Below, one piece after another: positions 41,301-48,489 of a stretch of 64,000 nt of DNA (within the stretch, counting starts at the first letter, position 1; each line of letters starts with the position of its first letter). Source of the stretch: Bacteroidota bacterium (GTDB taxonomy: Bacteria; Bacteroidota; Bacteroidia; Chitinophagales; Saprospiraceae); NCBI GenBank assembly GCA_030147525.1, contig JASBVF010000040.1:124001-188000 (forward strand). Direction: 5' to 3'. The notes beneath the pieces are model-generated. The model was not told where the DNA came from. It did not search any database and was given only the letters and a program-made list of their open reading frames with translations. The position numbers and the translations under genes were made by a program.

Positions 41301-44195
41301 ATACTCACTGTGGAAGACGTCTTCGACGAAGACGGCGGAGCGATTAACGAATGGTCCGTCGAAATTTGCGCTGCAGTGAGTTTCCCTCCGGCTGTTTTGA
41401 TAAAAAATGACACCCTGGTCGTCATTCTGGCACAAACCAAAGCCATCACCGATGCCGAACTGCTGGTCAGTGGCAACAGCCCAGCGCTTAACGTTTTCAC
41501 CCTGCTCTCACTCCCTGAACATGGCGTACTCTACCTGCAGGGCGACTCGCTCGAAATCGGAAGTACTTTCACCCAGGAGCAGGTCAACAGCGGACTCCTG
41601 ACCTACGAGCATGATGGCAACATGACCGGCATGGATAGTTTTACTTTTGACCTTTTGAATGAGGCCAATGGCTGGTTGCATGGGCAGGTGTTTCACATTC
41701 AAATTATTGAAAACACCCTTGCAGCTTCAGCTGCACTCACGCAAGCGGTCGACTGCAACAATGGTGGTAACGCAATCATCACGGTGACAGTTGCAGGAGG
41801 AGTCGCTCCGTTCGAATTTGCGCTGAACGGCGGCAGCTTGCAGCCAAGTCCCGTTTTTGAAAACCTGATTCCCGGCACTTACTCCGCTGAGGTCGTGGAT
41901 GCCACCGGTTTTACCGTCACAACCAACGATGTGACGATTAGCAATCCGGCAACCATTAATGCCTCCGCCACGGTTGATGACGACGATATCACCGTCAATG
42001 CCAGCGGTGGAACCGGAGTCTTGCAGTACAGCATCAACGGCGGAGCTTTTCAAAGCAGCAATATTTTTCAAAATATGCCCAACGGCGATTTCACGATCAC
42101 CGTTCAGGACGAAAACGGCTGCAATGTTTCCGTGATGGCGACCGTTGCGGTCAACACATTGGTCGTTACAACGGCGATCACGCATGCCATCGATTGTTTC
42201 AACGGAAACGAAGGCGAAATCACGACATCCGTGAATGGTGGTAACCCGCCTTACGAATACAGTCTGAACGGTGGTGCGTTCCAGAGCGGTAACGTTTTTC
42301 AAAATCTCAGCGCCGGTACCTACACGGTCACCGTCCTCGATGGAGATGGTTTCACCCAAACCACTCTGCCGCTGACATTGTCCAACCCGGCTCCGATCAG
42401 CGGATCGGCAACAGTCACCGGCTACACGGTTGAAGTCATGGCAAATGGAGGGACTGGCAGTCTGGAATTCAGCCTCGATGGCGGAGATTTTCAGGCGAGC
42501 AACACTTTTTCGCCGGTTCTTTCCGGCAACCACACGGTGACGATTCAGGATCAAAATGGCTGTGAAACCAGTTTTTCTTTCACGGTCAACATACCTGCCC
42601 TGGGCGCCAGCGCTGTCATTTCACAAAACCTGCCTTGTTGGGATAGCGCAAATGGTGAAATCACTGCCACGGGCACGGGAGGTGTTTCGCCCTATGAGTA
42701 CAGCCTGAATGGCGGGGCTTTCCAAAGCAGCAATATTTTCAGCAACCTCGTTCCGGGCGATTACGAGGTTACGATTAGAGACGTTGGTGGGTTTACAGCT
42801 GTTTCGGCAATGGTTACGCTCACCGCTCCACCGGTTTTGGTTGTGATGCCAACGACATTCAACAAGACCGTTACCGTCAGCGCCAGCGGCGGCACGCCGC
42901 CTTACCAGTACCAACTGGATGGTGGCCCGCTTCAGTCTTCCAATATTTTTGAAGATGTTCAAAGCGGTACTTACCTCGTCAATGTAGTGGATGCAAACGG
43001 CTGTGAAATGTCAGCTGACATCACCGTAACGAACATTGCGCCTCCCGCAATCACCATTGGAATTGACCAGGAGCTTGCTTGTTTCGGGGATGAAAATGCG
43101 GCCATTTCGGTGCAGGTGAGCGGAGGGGTTCCACCTTTTCAATTCAGTTTAAATGGTGGAACTTACCAGCCGGGCAATGTATTTGCCGGGCTACCGGCCG
43201 GAACCTTCACCGTCGAAGTGCAGGATGCCGATGGCGATATCTTTGCCGCACCGGGATTCGAGATTCTCAGCCCGGCGGCTGTCAACGCCTCGGTAAGTGC
43301 ATTTGGCACTTTGATAACCGTGACGGCCAGCGGTGGTACGGGCAACCTGATGTATAGTTTTGCCGGAGGTGCTTTCCAAAGCAGTAATGAGTACAACGCA
43401 CCCGCCAATGGCACTTACGCCGTTTCGGTTGTTGATGAAAATGGCTGCATAGTTGAAATCGATGCGGAGGTAAACATTGTCGAAGCAGTTCAATTTGACG
43501 TCAACAGCCCAAGCTGCCCCGGACTGGAAGACGGCATCATCGTCATTCAGGGTGTAACAGGGGGTATCCCTCCCTACCTTTACTCGTTGAACGGCGGGCC
43601 ATTCACGGCCAGTCTGAATTATCCGGGTCTCGTTGCCGGGGAATATATTTTCACCGTGCAGGATGCCACAGGCTACCAGTTTGAAGCGCCGGCAGTCACA
43701 ATTGAACCGCCCGTTCCCTTGGAAGCTACCATGGAAATTGATGAAAACAACTTGACCATCGTAGCTACCGGAGGAACCGGACCTTACCTTTTTTCGATTG
43801 ACGGGGGACAAAGTTTTCAAAGTGAAAATGTATTTTCTGATCTCCCGAACGGGATTTATGAGATAGTCGTCGTGGATGAAAACAGCTGTGCGTATGGCAC
43901 AACCGTGATGATTGATTTTACGGGAGTGGATGACGCCTCACAAAATTTGGAGTTTGATGTACTACCCAATCCCAGCGATGGTTTGTTTACTTTGCGGATG
44001 AATTTACCCGCCCCGGGTAAACTGCAACTGTCCATTTTCGACGTGGCCGGAAGGCTGGTTTTTCGCCAAAGCATACCGGCTTCAGGCCGGGTGGAAGCGC
44101 AAATTGATCTTCGCTTCCTCGCCAATGGCAGCTATCAGCTACGAGTGAACGACGAGAAGACCTGGGGCGTTAAAAGGCTGGTGATTACAAGATAA
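38373..44195 (+). CDS. Giant secreted reprolysin-like metalloprotease with P-domain, five double SprB repeats and T9SS tail
   Basis: 1940 residues. A signal peptide (TIATLLAATLAVFVFS) and a propeptide-like region come first. The M12B-type zinc site HEMGHQFGGNH starts at residue 340. Fibronectin-like segments follow. A proprotein-convertase P-domain lies at about 845-1010 (LDISHTYTGDLKATLTSPQG). Residues 1118-1851 are five tandem units of about 147 residues, each made of two SprB-like halves with phrases such as YSLNGGAFQSSNIF and TVTVQD-like strands. A type A sorting domain (FDVLPNPSDGLFTLRM) ends the protein. It should be exported by T9SS as a cell-surface or secreted protease-adhesin. Confidence 0.92.
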   Translation: MKKTIATLLAATLAVFVFSQTKNNPWQDVPEASFATKTAERQIIPSKYRTLALEQAILDEILTRAPMRFSAEAAASQPALLIPMPDGSFENFKVVEAPVMHTELAAKYPYIRSFAGWSREDPTAYLRCGITQKGFHAVIFSARHSTVYIDVFAEGDTEHYISYFKKDFYKNEPFECLVDEVPENKTVTPGFPAPKMTGDCKLRTYALALACTGEYAQFHGGTIPAVMAAYNIAMTRINGIYEREASATMELVPNTDLLIFLNASTDPYTNGNGSAMLSQNQTTCNNIIGNANYDIGHVFSTGGGGVAFLNSVCSTNNKARGVTGQSTPTGDPFWVDYVAHEMGHQFGGNHTQNNSCNRNGATAMEPGSASTIMGYAGICSPNVQNNSDDYFHAINLDEIASHVTGFGNSCATTTITGNSAPTVTVPGGSYNVPVSTPIVLTADATDPDGDVLTYCWEQMDNQVGQMPPQPTNTGGPAFRSLLPQESPSRYLPNLPAVIGGSTPTWEVLPSVSRTMFFRCTVRDNHPGAGCTNEADVILNFTANAGPFRVSDPNVSSVVWNASSPAIVTWDVANTDLAPVNCSQVDILLSIDGGFTYPFTLLSETPNDGSQTVVVPNVTSSQARVMVRSRDNVFYDISNQNFTIAPPAAPTFFMIAEPPVVTTCKDGEAGYTLTLESIAGFNETLTLSATGVPASATFDFSIVNPVPPATVMLTVSDLQNTAAGTYPITVTAVSASVTQSTDISLVVLDSVTSAVTLSGPANGAAGQVFGPSSVNWEAVTGASEYAIEVSTNPSFQNLFHSAVTGGTSYQVPGTEAGQIYYWRVKGMNICNEGDFSQTFAFQTAELACEEFFSANTPVPIPSDTVSTVFDTISVPNALAVASTKVNLDISHTYTGDLKATLTSPQGSMISLFDQPGVPATTFGCSNDDLLVSFYDDAANTAADFENTCNSTAPSISGDYQPIQPLGALQGQPGSGNWILTVEDVFDEDGGAINEWSVEICAAVSFPPAVLIKNDTLVVILAQTKAITDAELLVSGNSPALNVFTLLSLPEHGVLYLQGDSLEIGSTFTQEQVNSGLLTYEHDGNMTGMDSFTFDLLNEANGWLHGQVFHIQIIENTLAASAALTQAVDCNNGGNAIITVTVAGGVAPFEFALNGGSLQPSPVFENLIPGTYSAEVVDATGFTVTTNDVTISNPATINASATVDDDDITVNASGGTGVLQYSINGGAFQSSNIFQNMPNGDFTITVQDENGCNVSVMATVAVNTLVVTTAITHAIDCFNGNEGEITTSVNGGNPPYEYSLNGGAFQSGNVFQNLSAGTYTVTVLDGDGFTQTTLPLTLSNPAPISGSATVTGYTVEVMANGGTGSLEFSLDGGDFQASNTFSPVLSGNHTVTIQDQNGCETSFSFTVNIPALGASAVISQNLPCWDSANGEITATGTGGVSPYEYSLNGGAFQSSNIFSNLVPGDYEVTIRDVGGFTAVSAMVTLTAPPVLVVMPTTFNKTVTVSASGGTPPYQYQLDGGPLQSSNIFEDVQSGTYLVNVVDANGCEMSADITVTNIAPPAITIGIDQELACFGDENAAISVQVSGGVPPFQFSLNGGTYQPGNVFAGLPAGTFTVEVQDADGDIFAAPGFEILSPAAVNASVSAFGTLITVTASGGTGNLMYSFAGGAFQSSNEYNAPANGTYAVSVVDENGCIVEIDAEVNIVEAVQFDVNSPSCPGLEDGIIVIQGVTGGIPPYLYSLNGGPFTASLNYPGLVAGEYIFTVQDATGYQFEAPAVTIEPPVPLEATMEIDENNLTIVATGGTGPYLFSIDGGQSFQSENVFSDLPNGIYEIVVVDENSCAYGTTVMIDFTGVDDASQNLEFDVLPNPSDGLFTLRMNLPAPGKLQLSIFDVAGRLVFRQSIPASGRVEAQIDLRFLANGSYQLRVNDEKTWGVKRLVITR

Positions 44196-44206
44196 ACCGG
44201 AGATAT

Positions 44207-44241
44207 GCGGGGCTGCGTCAAAATTTTTGAAGCAGCCCCGC
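44207..44241. terminator. Hairpin after the metalloprotease gene
   Basis: GCGGGGCTGC pairs perfectly with GCAGCCCCGC around a 15-base loop. No T-run follows the stem, but the position 11 bases after the stop suggests a 3'-end role. Confidence 0.5.
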
Positions 44242-44277
44242 CCCGGATTTAACCCCGACCACTCTATTTTAAAGAAA

Positions 44278-45201
44278 ATGTGGCAACCCTACATCAAAGG
44301 ATTTCATGCTTACCTGTTACTGGAATTATCGCACTCCGGAAACACCGTCGATGCCTATCTACGGGATATCGGAAAATTTGTACAATACCTTGACATCCAT
44401 CAAATTAGCGTATCGCCCGCCGAGGTCGAGCTTTCCTTGTTACAAGATTTTATAAAATGGCTGAACGAACTTGGGCTTGACGTCCGATCACAGGCAAGGG
44501 TGGTTTCCGGCATTAAATCATTTTACAAATACCTGCTCATTGAAGATATTCTTCACACGGATCCCACCGAACTGCTGGAAGCCCCCCGCCTCAGCCGTAA
44601 AATCCCGGAGGTTTTAACCTATGATGAAATTCACCGCATTTTTGCTGCCATTGATCATAGCGAAGACCATGGTGTAAGAAACCGGGCCATGCTGGAAACG
44701 CTTTACGCCTGCGGCTTGCGAGTTTCTGAACTGATCAACCTCAAAATTTCAAATCTGTATTTTGATGTAGGTTTTATTAAAGTAATTGGGAAAAACGATA
44801 AGGAGCGGCTTGTGCCCATCGGTGAAGAAGCGATTAAACACATAACAATTTATATCGATAGCATACGGCGGCATTTAAAAATCAAAAAAGAAAGCGAAAA
44901 TATTCTCTTCCTCAATCGCCGGGGCGGCAAGCTCAGCCGGGTCATGGTTTTCCTGGTCATTAAAGAGTTGGCTAAACTGGCAGGCATCGAAAAAAATATC
45001 AGTCCGCACACTTTCCGGCACTCATTCGCCACTCACCTCATCGAAGGCGGTGCTGATCTGAAGGCAATTCAGGATATGCTCGGTCATGAGAGTATTACCA
45101 CAACTGAAATTTATACCCACCTGGACACGGGCTACCTGAAAGAAACTGTCCTTAATTTTCACCCAAGGAATATAGAAATGCGAGGTAAAAAATCTGGATA
45201 A
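44278..45201 (+). CDS. xerD: Tyrosine recombinase XerD
   Basis: 307 residues from the ATG at 44278. The N-terminal SAM-like core-binding domain is followed by the catalytic domain with CGLRVSELINL, a lysine in GKNDKERLVP, HTFRHSFATHLIEGGADL, LGHESITTTEIYTHL with the nucleophilic tyrosine. Length and lack of accessory genes fit housekeeping XerD, which resolves chromosome dimers at dif, rather than a mobile-element integrase. An in-frame TTG at 44227 would overlap the upstream hairpin. The MazG-like gene follows after one base. Confidence 0.9.
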   Translation: MWQPYIKGFHAYLLLELSHSGNTVDAYLRDIGKFVQYLDIHQISVSPAEVELSLLQDFIKWLNELGLDVRSQARVVSGIKSFYKYLLIEDILHTDPTELLEAPRLSRKIPEVLTYDEIHRIFAAIDHSEDHGVRNRAMLETLYACGLRVSELINLKISNLYFDVGFIKVIGKNDKERLVPIGEEAIKHITIYIDSIRRHLKIKKESENILFLNRRGGKLSRVMVFLVIKELAKLAGIEKNISPHTFRHSFATHLIEGGADLKAIQDMLGHESITTTEIYTHLDTGYLKETVLNFHPRNIEMRGKKSG

Positions 45202-45202
45202 T

Positions 45203-45541
45203 ATGACAATCAAAGAGACACAGGAAATTGTAGATCAATGGATCAAGACAGTTGGTGTTCGTTACTACAATGAATTAACCAACACTGCCATTCTGATGGA
45301 AGAAGTCGGCGAAGTGGCCCGGCTTATGGCTCGTTTGTACGGCGAACAATCTTTCAAAACGCCGGAAAAAGCAGCAAGCGCCCGGGAAGACCTGCGCGAT
45401 GAAATGGCAGATGTACTTTTCGTGCTGATTTGCCTGGCCAACCAAACAGGTGTGGACCTGACTGCGGCACTCCTGAAAAACCTGGAGAAAAAAACGGGAA
45501 GAGATGCGTTGCGCCACGCCAACAACGAGAAGCTAAAGTAG
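45203..45541 (+). CDS. MazG-like nucleotide pyrophosphohydrolase
   Basis: 112 residues, a single all-alpha MazG domain. The metal-binding motif is visible as MEEVGEVARLMAR and, after the second helix pair, DEMADVLFVLICLANQ. Such enzymes hydrolyse non-canonical or excess (d)NTPs to monophosphates. The start lies one base after the xerD stop, so the two genes are co-transcribed and probably coupled. A clean terminator follows. Confidence 0.88.
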   Translation: MTIKETQEIVDQWIKTVGVRYYNELTNTAILMEEVGEVARLMARLYGEQSFKTPEKAASAREDLRDEMADVLFVLICLANQTGVDLTAALLKNLEKKTGRDALRHANNEKLK

Positions 45542-45557
45542 AAAAGGACTAAAATGC

Positions 45558-45600
45558 AAAAAGGGCAGTACCGTATTGACGGTCACTGCCCTTTTTTAAA
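45558..45600 (+). terminator. Intrinsic terminator after xerD-mazG
   Basis: AAAAAGGGCAGTACCGT pairs with ACGGTCACTGCCCTTTTTT with one bulged base. The T-run follows on the plus strand. Its far side is shared with the T-run of the minus-strand RNA that ends here. Confidence 0.85.
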
Positions 45601-45785
45601 AAAATAAAAAAAGTGAGTATAAGACTCAGCTCTACCCCCCAAACGAACTGGTCTCACTCACTGTCCCGGAGCACTTCTGCCCCGAAGACCTCTTTGGAAT
45701 GAATACGCCTGAAAACCGGCGATATTCAAATGAAGTCAGGGTCGACTTCTCCATATCTTCGAAAGCCGTATCGGCTTATATAAAT
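45600..45785 (-). ncRNA. Candidate structured small RNA of five consecutive hairpins with its own terminator
   Basis: Read on the minus strand, five hairpins follow each other: AAGCCG/CGGCTT (45777-45763), GAAGTC/GACTTC (45749-45732), GAATA-CGCC/GGCG-TATTC with one bulge (45727-45701), a long stem at 45689-45663 that needs G-U pairs, and the terminal stem AGTGAGT/ACTCACT (45662-45612), followed by TTTTTTT. The wobble pairs become mismatches on the plus strand, so the RNA is minus strand. I could not match it to 6S, SRP, RNase P or tmRNA motifs. The 5' end is unknown. Confidence 0.6.
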
Positions 45786-45910
45786 CGATTAAAATCAATT
45801 GGCCTGGTTTGAGGGAAGCGGGGTATATATGCAAGATGTCAAATTTGTATGCGGGGGAAGAAAACTGTTCCGATATTTCGTACCGGAAACGATAAGGATA
45901 ATTTCGAAAA

Positions 45911-46168
45911 TCATGCCACTTTTAATGCTGGTGAAATATTTTTGAAATTATTTTTTGGCACCTCTATTAAAGCATCCTTACCTCTTGCCTCCTGCAACTC
46001 ACTGAAAGCTTTTTTATACGCTGAGTAATCTGTAAACTCCTGGAAGAAAACTGTTTTCCCTCCCTCTAATTGAAGTAAAATATGAAAGCACAAAAAATTA
46101 TCTCTGTAAAAAAACTTTGTTACAAGGTCCTTTACCTGCCCTCCCCGGATATTTCCTTCTAAGTGCAT
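45911..46168 (-). CDS. Small hypothetical protein
   Basis: 85 residues starting with ATG. The sequence is mixed alpha/beta in character (FFYRDNFLCFHILLQLEGGK, YSAYKKAFSELQEARGKDAL) with no signal peptide or recognised motif. It lies upstream of the candidate structured RNA on the same strand, so that RNA could be processed from its 3' end. It may be real, but evidence is limited to an uninterrupted, protein-like frame in an otherwise gene-free stretch. Confidence 0.45.
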   Translation of the reverse strand: MHLEGNIRGGQVKDLVTKFFYRDNFLCFHILLQLEGGKTVFFQEFTDYSAYKKAFSELQEARGKDALIEVPKNNFKNISPALKVA

Positions 46169-46534
46169 GGTGTCAATTTTTTATTTACTGCTTTCGGTAA
46201 AACTACTTCATCATTCTTTACTGCTTATGATGTTGCGTCACTCATAAACAACGCCACAATATTACAGGCATAATTGAAGGTGATTTTGCGTAAAATCAAA
46301 TTATTGTGACATTGTAAATGGGGATTTTATAAAAAAATTGATTTATGTCATTTTTTTAAATTACTTATAAACCCCAGTAAAAACAGTCATTTTGTCAGTA
46401 AAAACCTCATGGCATGTCCTTTGAAGTGCCCGAATACGGGATTTATTTTCGATAAATCTCACTCGGAGAGGTCATTTTGACCTGTAGCTCCATTGTTCTT
46501 TTATAAAATATTCAAAAACAAATAATGACAGGCT
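46169..46534. promoter_or_regulatory. AT-rich leader/promoter region of htpG
   Basis: 366 bases without a gene. It contains a short palindrome, AGGTCATTTTGACCT (46469-46483), and the direct repeat CAGTAAAAAC twice about 20 bases apart near 46376-46405. Either could bind a heat-shock regulator, but I recognise no CIRCE or HrcA site. No perfect TAnnTTTG was found. Confidence 0.4.
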
Positions 46535-48406
46535 ATGCAAAAAGGTAATATTTCCGTTCAAACCGAGAACATCTTTCCCATCATCAAAAAATTTCTTTAC
46601 TCTGATCATGAAATTTTTCTGCGGGAGCTGGTATCCAATGCCGTTGATGCAACCACAAAGCTGAAGTCGCTGGCATCAAAAGGTGAGTTCAAAGGTGAGC
46701 TTGGCGACCTGACCATCGAAATCCTTTTGGATAAAGAGAAAAAAACACTCACCATCCGGGACAAAGGTATCGGTATGACCGAGGCTGAAGTCAACAGGTA
46801 CCTCAATCAGATCGCCATCTCCAGTGCTCAGGAGTTCGTTGAAAAATACCAGAACGAAGCCAATATCATCGGTAAGTTCGGACTTGGTTTTTACTCGGCG
46901 TTTATGGTCGCAGGAAAGGTGGAGGTCGTAACAAAATCCTGGCAGGAAGGTGCTGATGCCGTTACCTGGACTTGCGAGGGAAGCCCGGAATACGATATAG
47001 CTCCAAGTGAAAAAAATGTAAGAGGAACTGATATCGTTCTGCACATCAGCGAGGATAGCGAAGAATTTCTGGAAGACCACCGCATCGAGGATTTGCTGAA
47101 GAAGTACTGCAAATTCCTGCCGGTGTCCATCAAGTTCGGAACCCGGAAAGAGACGATCGAAGAAGGCGAAGGCGAGAAAAAGAAATCCAAAGAAGTAGAG
47201 GTTGATAACATTATTAATAATGTAGCGCCGGCCTGGAAAAAACAACCTGCCGACCTGACCGACGAAGACTACACTAATTTTTACGAAGAGCTTTACCCGC
47301 TTTCCTTCCAGAAACCACTCTTTTGGATTCACCTGAATATTGATTACCCCTTCAACCTGACTGGTATTCTTTACTTCCCCAAGCTCAGCAATACACTGGA
47401 AGTTCAGAAAAATAAAATCCAGCTTTACAGCAACCAGGTCTACGTTACCGATGAGGTAAAAGAAATTGTTCCTGAGTTCCTTACCCTGCTGCATGGGGTG
47501 ATTGATTCTCCGGATATTCCGTTGAACGTAAGCCGCAGCTACTTGCAAAGCGACAGCAACGTCCGCAAAATCACAGGCTACATCACTAAAAAAGTAGCTG
47601 ACAAACTCCACGAACTTTTCAAGAACAACCGGGAAGATTTCCAGGCAAAGTGGAAAGATCTTGGCGTGTTCGTGAAGTACGGCATGCTGTCCGATGAAAA
47701 ATTCAATGATCGGGCCATGGATTTTGTCTTGTTAAAAAACACGGACAATGAATTTTTTACCCTCGAAGATTACAAAAAGAAAGTTAAAGACACGCAAACG
47801 GATAAAAACAAGCGGGTCATTCTACTCTACACGCACAGCCCGGAAGAACACCACAGCCTGATCGAAGGCGCCAAGAGCCGGGGTTACGACGTACTTGAAA
47901 TGGACACCATGATCGACGCCCATTTCATGCAACACCTTGAATATAAGTTGCAGGACGTAACCTTCGTAAGGGTGGATTCCGACACGCTTGACAACCTCGT
48001 TCAAAAAGACGAAAAAAAGGAAAGCGTGCTGAGCGAAAAAGAACAGGAAACGGTGAAGAGTGTATTCGAAGACCTCGTCAAAGGTAAGCCCGGAAATTCC
48101 GTCACCCTTTCACCACTTTCACCTGACGATCAGCCAGTCCAAATCACTCGCCCTGAATTTATCCGCAGGATGAAGGAAATGCAAGCACTCGGAGGTGGTG
48201 GTTTTGGCGACATGGGCGATATGTACAACGTCGTGGTAAACACTAACCACCCGTTTATCGCTGAAAAACTACTCAAACTGGAAGAAGGTGATCAGCGCAA
48301 AGACCTCGGCAAGCATTTGCTCAACCTTGCTCTGCTCAACCAGGGTATGTTGAAAGGCGCTGACCTGACAGCTTTCGTGAAGAAAAGTCTGGAGTTTTTG
48401 AAATAA
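46535..48406 (+). CDS. htpG: Chaperone HtpG (Hsp90)
   Basis: 623 residues, typical bacterial Hsp90 length. The GHKL ATPase domain has ELVSNAVDATTKL, IRDKGIGMTEAEV and GKFGLGFYSAFMV. The middle domain includes NVSRSYLQSDSNVRKI with the conserved arginine that contacts ATP. The C-terminal dimerisation domain follows. It works as an ATP-driven homodimer in the cytoplasm and helps client folding after stress. It is monocistronic, ending in a strong terminator shared with the convergent beta-helix gene. Confidence 0.95.
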   Translation: MQKGNISVQTENIFPIIKKFLYSDHEIFLRELVSNAVDATTKLKSLASKGEFKGELGDLTIEILLDKEKKTLTIRDKGIGMTEAEVNRYLNQIAISSAQEFVEKYQNEANIIGKFGLGFYSAFMVAGKVEVVTKSWQEGADAVTWTCEGSPEYDIAPSEKNVRGTDIVLHISEDSEEFLEDHRIEDLLKKYCKFLPVSIKFGTRKETIEEGEGEKKKSKEVEVDNIINNVAPAWKKQPADLTDEDYTNFYEELYPLSFQKPLFWIHLNIDYPFNLTGILYFPKLSNTLEVQKNKIQLYSNQVYVTDEVKEIVPEFLTLLHGVIDSPDIPLNVSRSYLQSDSNVRKITGYITKKVADKLHELFKNNREDFQAKWKDLGVFVKYGMLSDEKFNDRAMDFVLLKNTDNEFFTLEDYKKKVKDTQTDKNKRVILLYTHSPEEHHSLIEGAKSRGYDVLEMDTMIDAHFMQHLEYKLQDVTFVRVDSDTLDNLVQKDEKKESVLSEKEQETVKSVFEDLVKGKPGNSVTLSPLSPDDQPVQITRPEFIRRMKEMQALGGGGFGDMGDMYNVVVNTNHPFIAEKLLKLEEGDQRKDLGKHLLNLALLNQGMLKGADLTAFVKKSLEFLK

Positions 48407-48430
48407 GCACCTTCCGTTTTTCATAAAAAT

Positions 48431-48475
48431 GAAAAGGGAAGAGCTGCCACTCGGCGCTCTTCCCTTTCTTTTTAT
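48431..48475 (+). terminator. Terminator between htpG and the beta-helix gene
   Basis: AAAGGGAAGAGC pairs perfectly with GCTCTTCCCTTT; CTTTTTATC follows on the plus strand and an A/T-rich stretch lies on the other side, so it may serve both converging genes. Confidence 0.85.
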
Positions 48476-48489
48476 CAAAAAAAGCTGAA

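Noticed and set aside
41728-43926. Repeated DNA in the metalloprotease gene as a CRISPR or minisatellite array
   Set aside because: The repeats are about 440 bases long, coding and diverged; they reflect protein domain duplication.
44278-45201. XerD-like recombinase as a mark of a mobile element
   Set aside because: It has housekeeping length and sits in an operon with a MazG-like gene; no attachment sites, cargo or phage genes are near.
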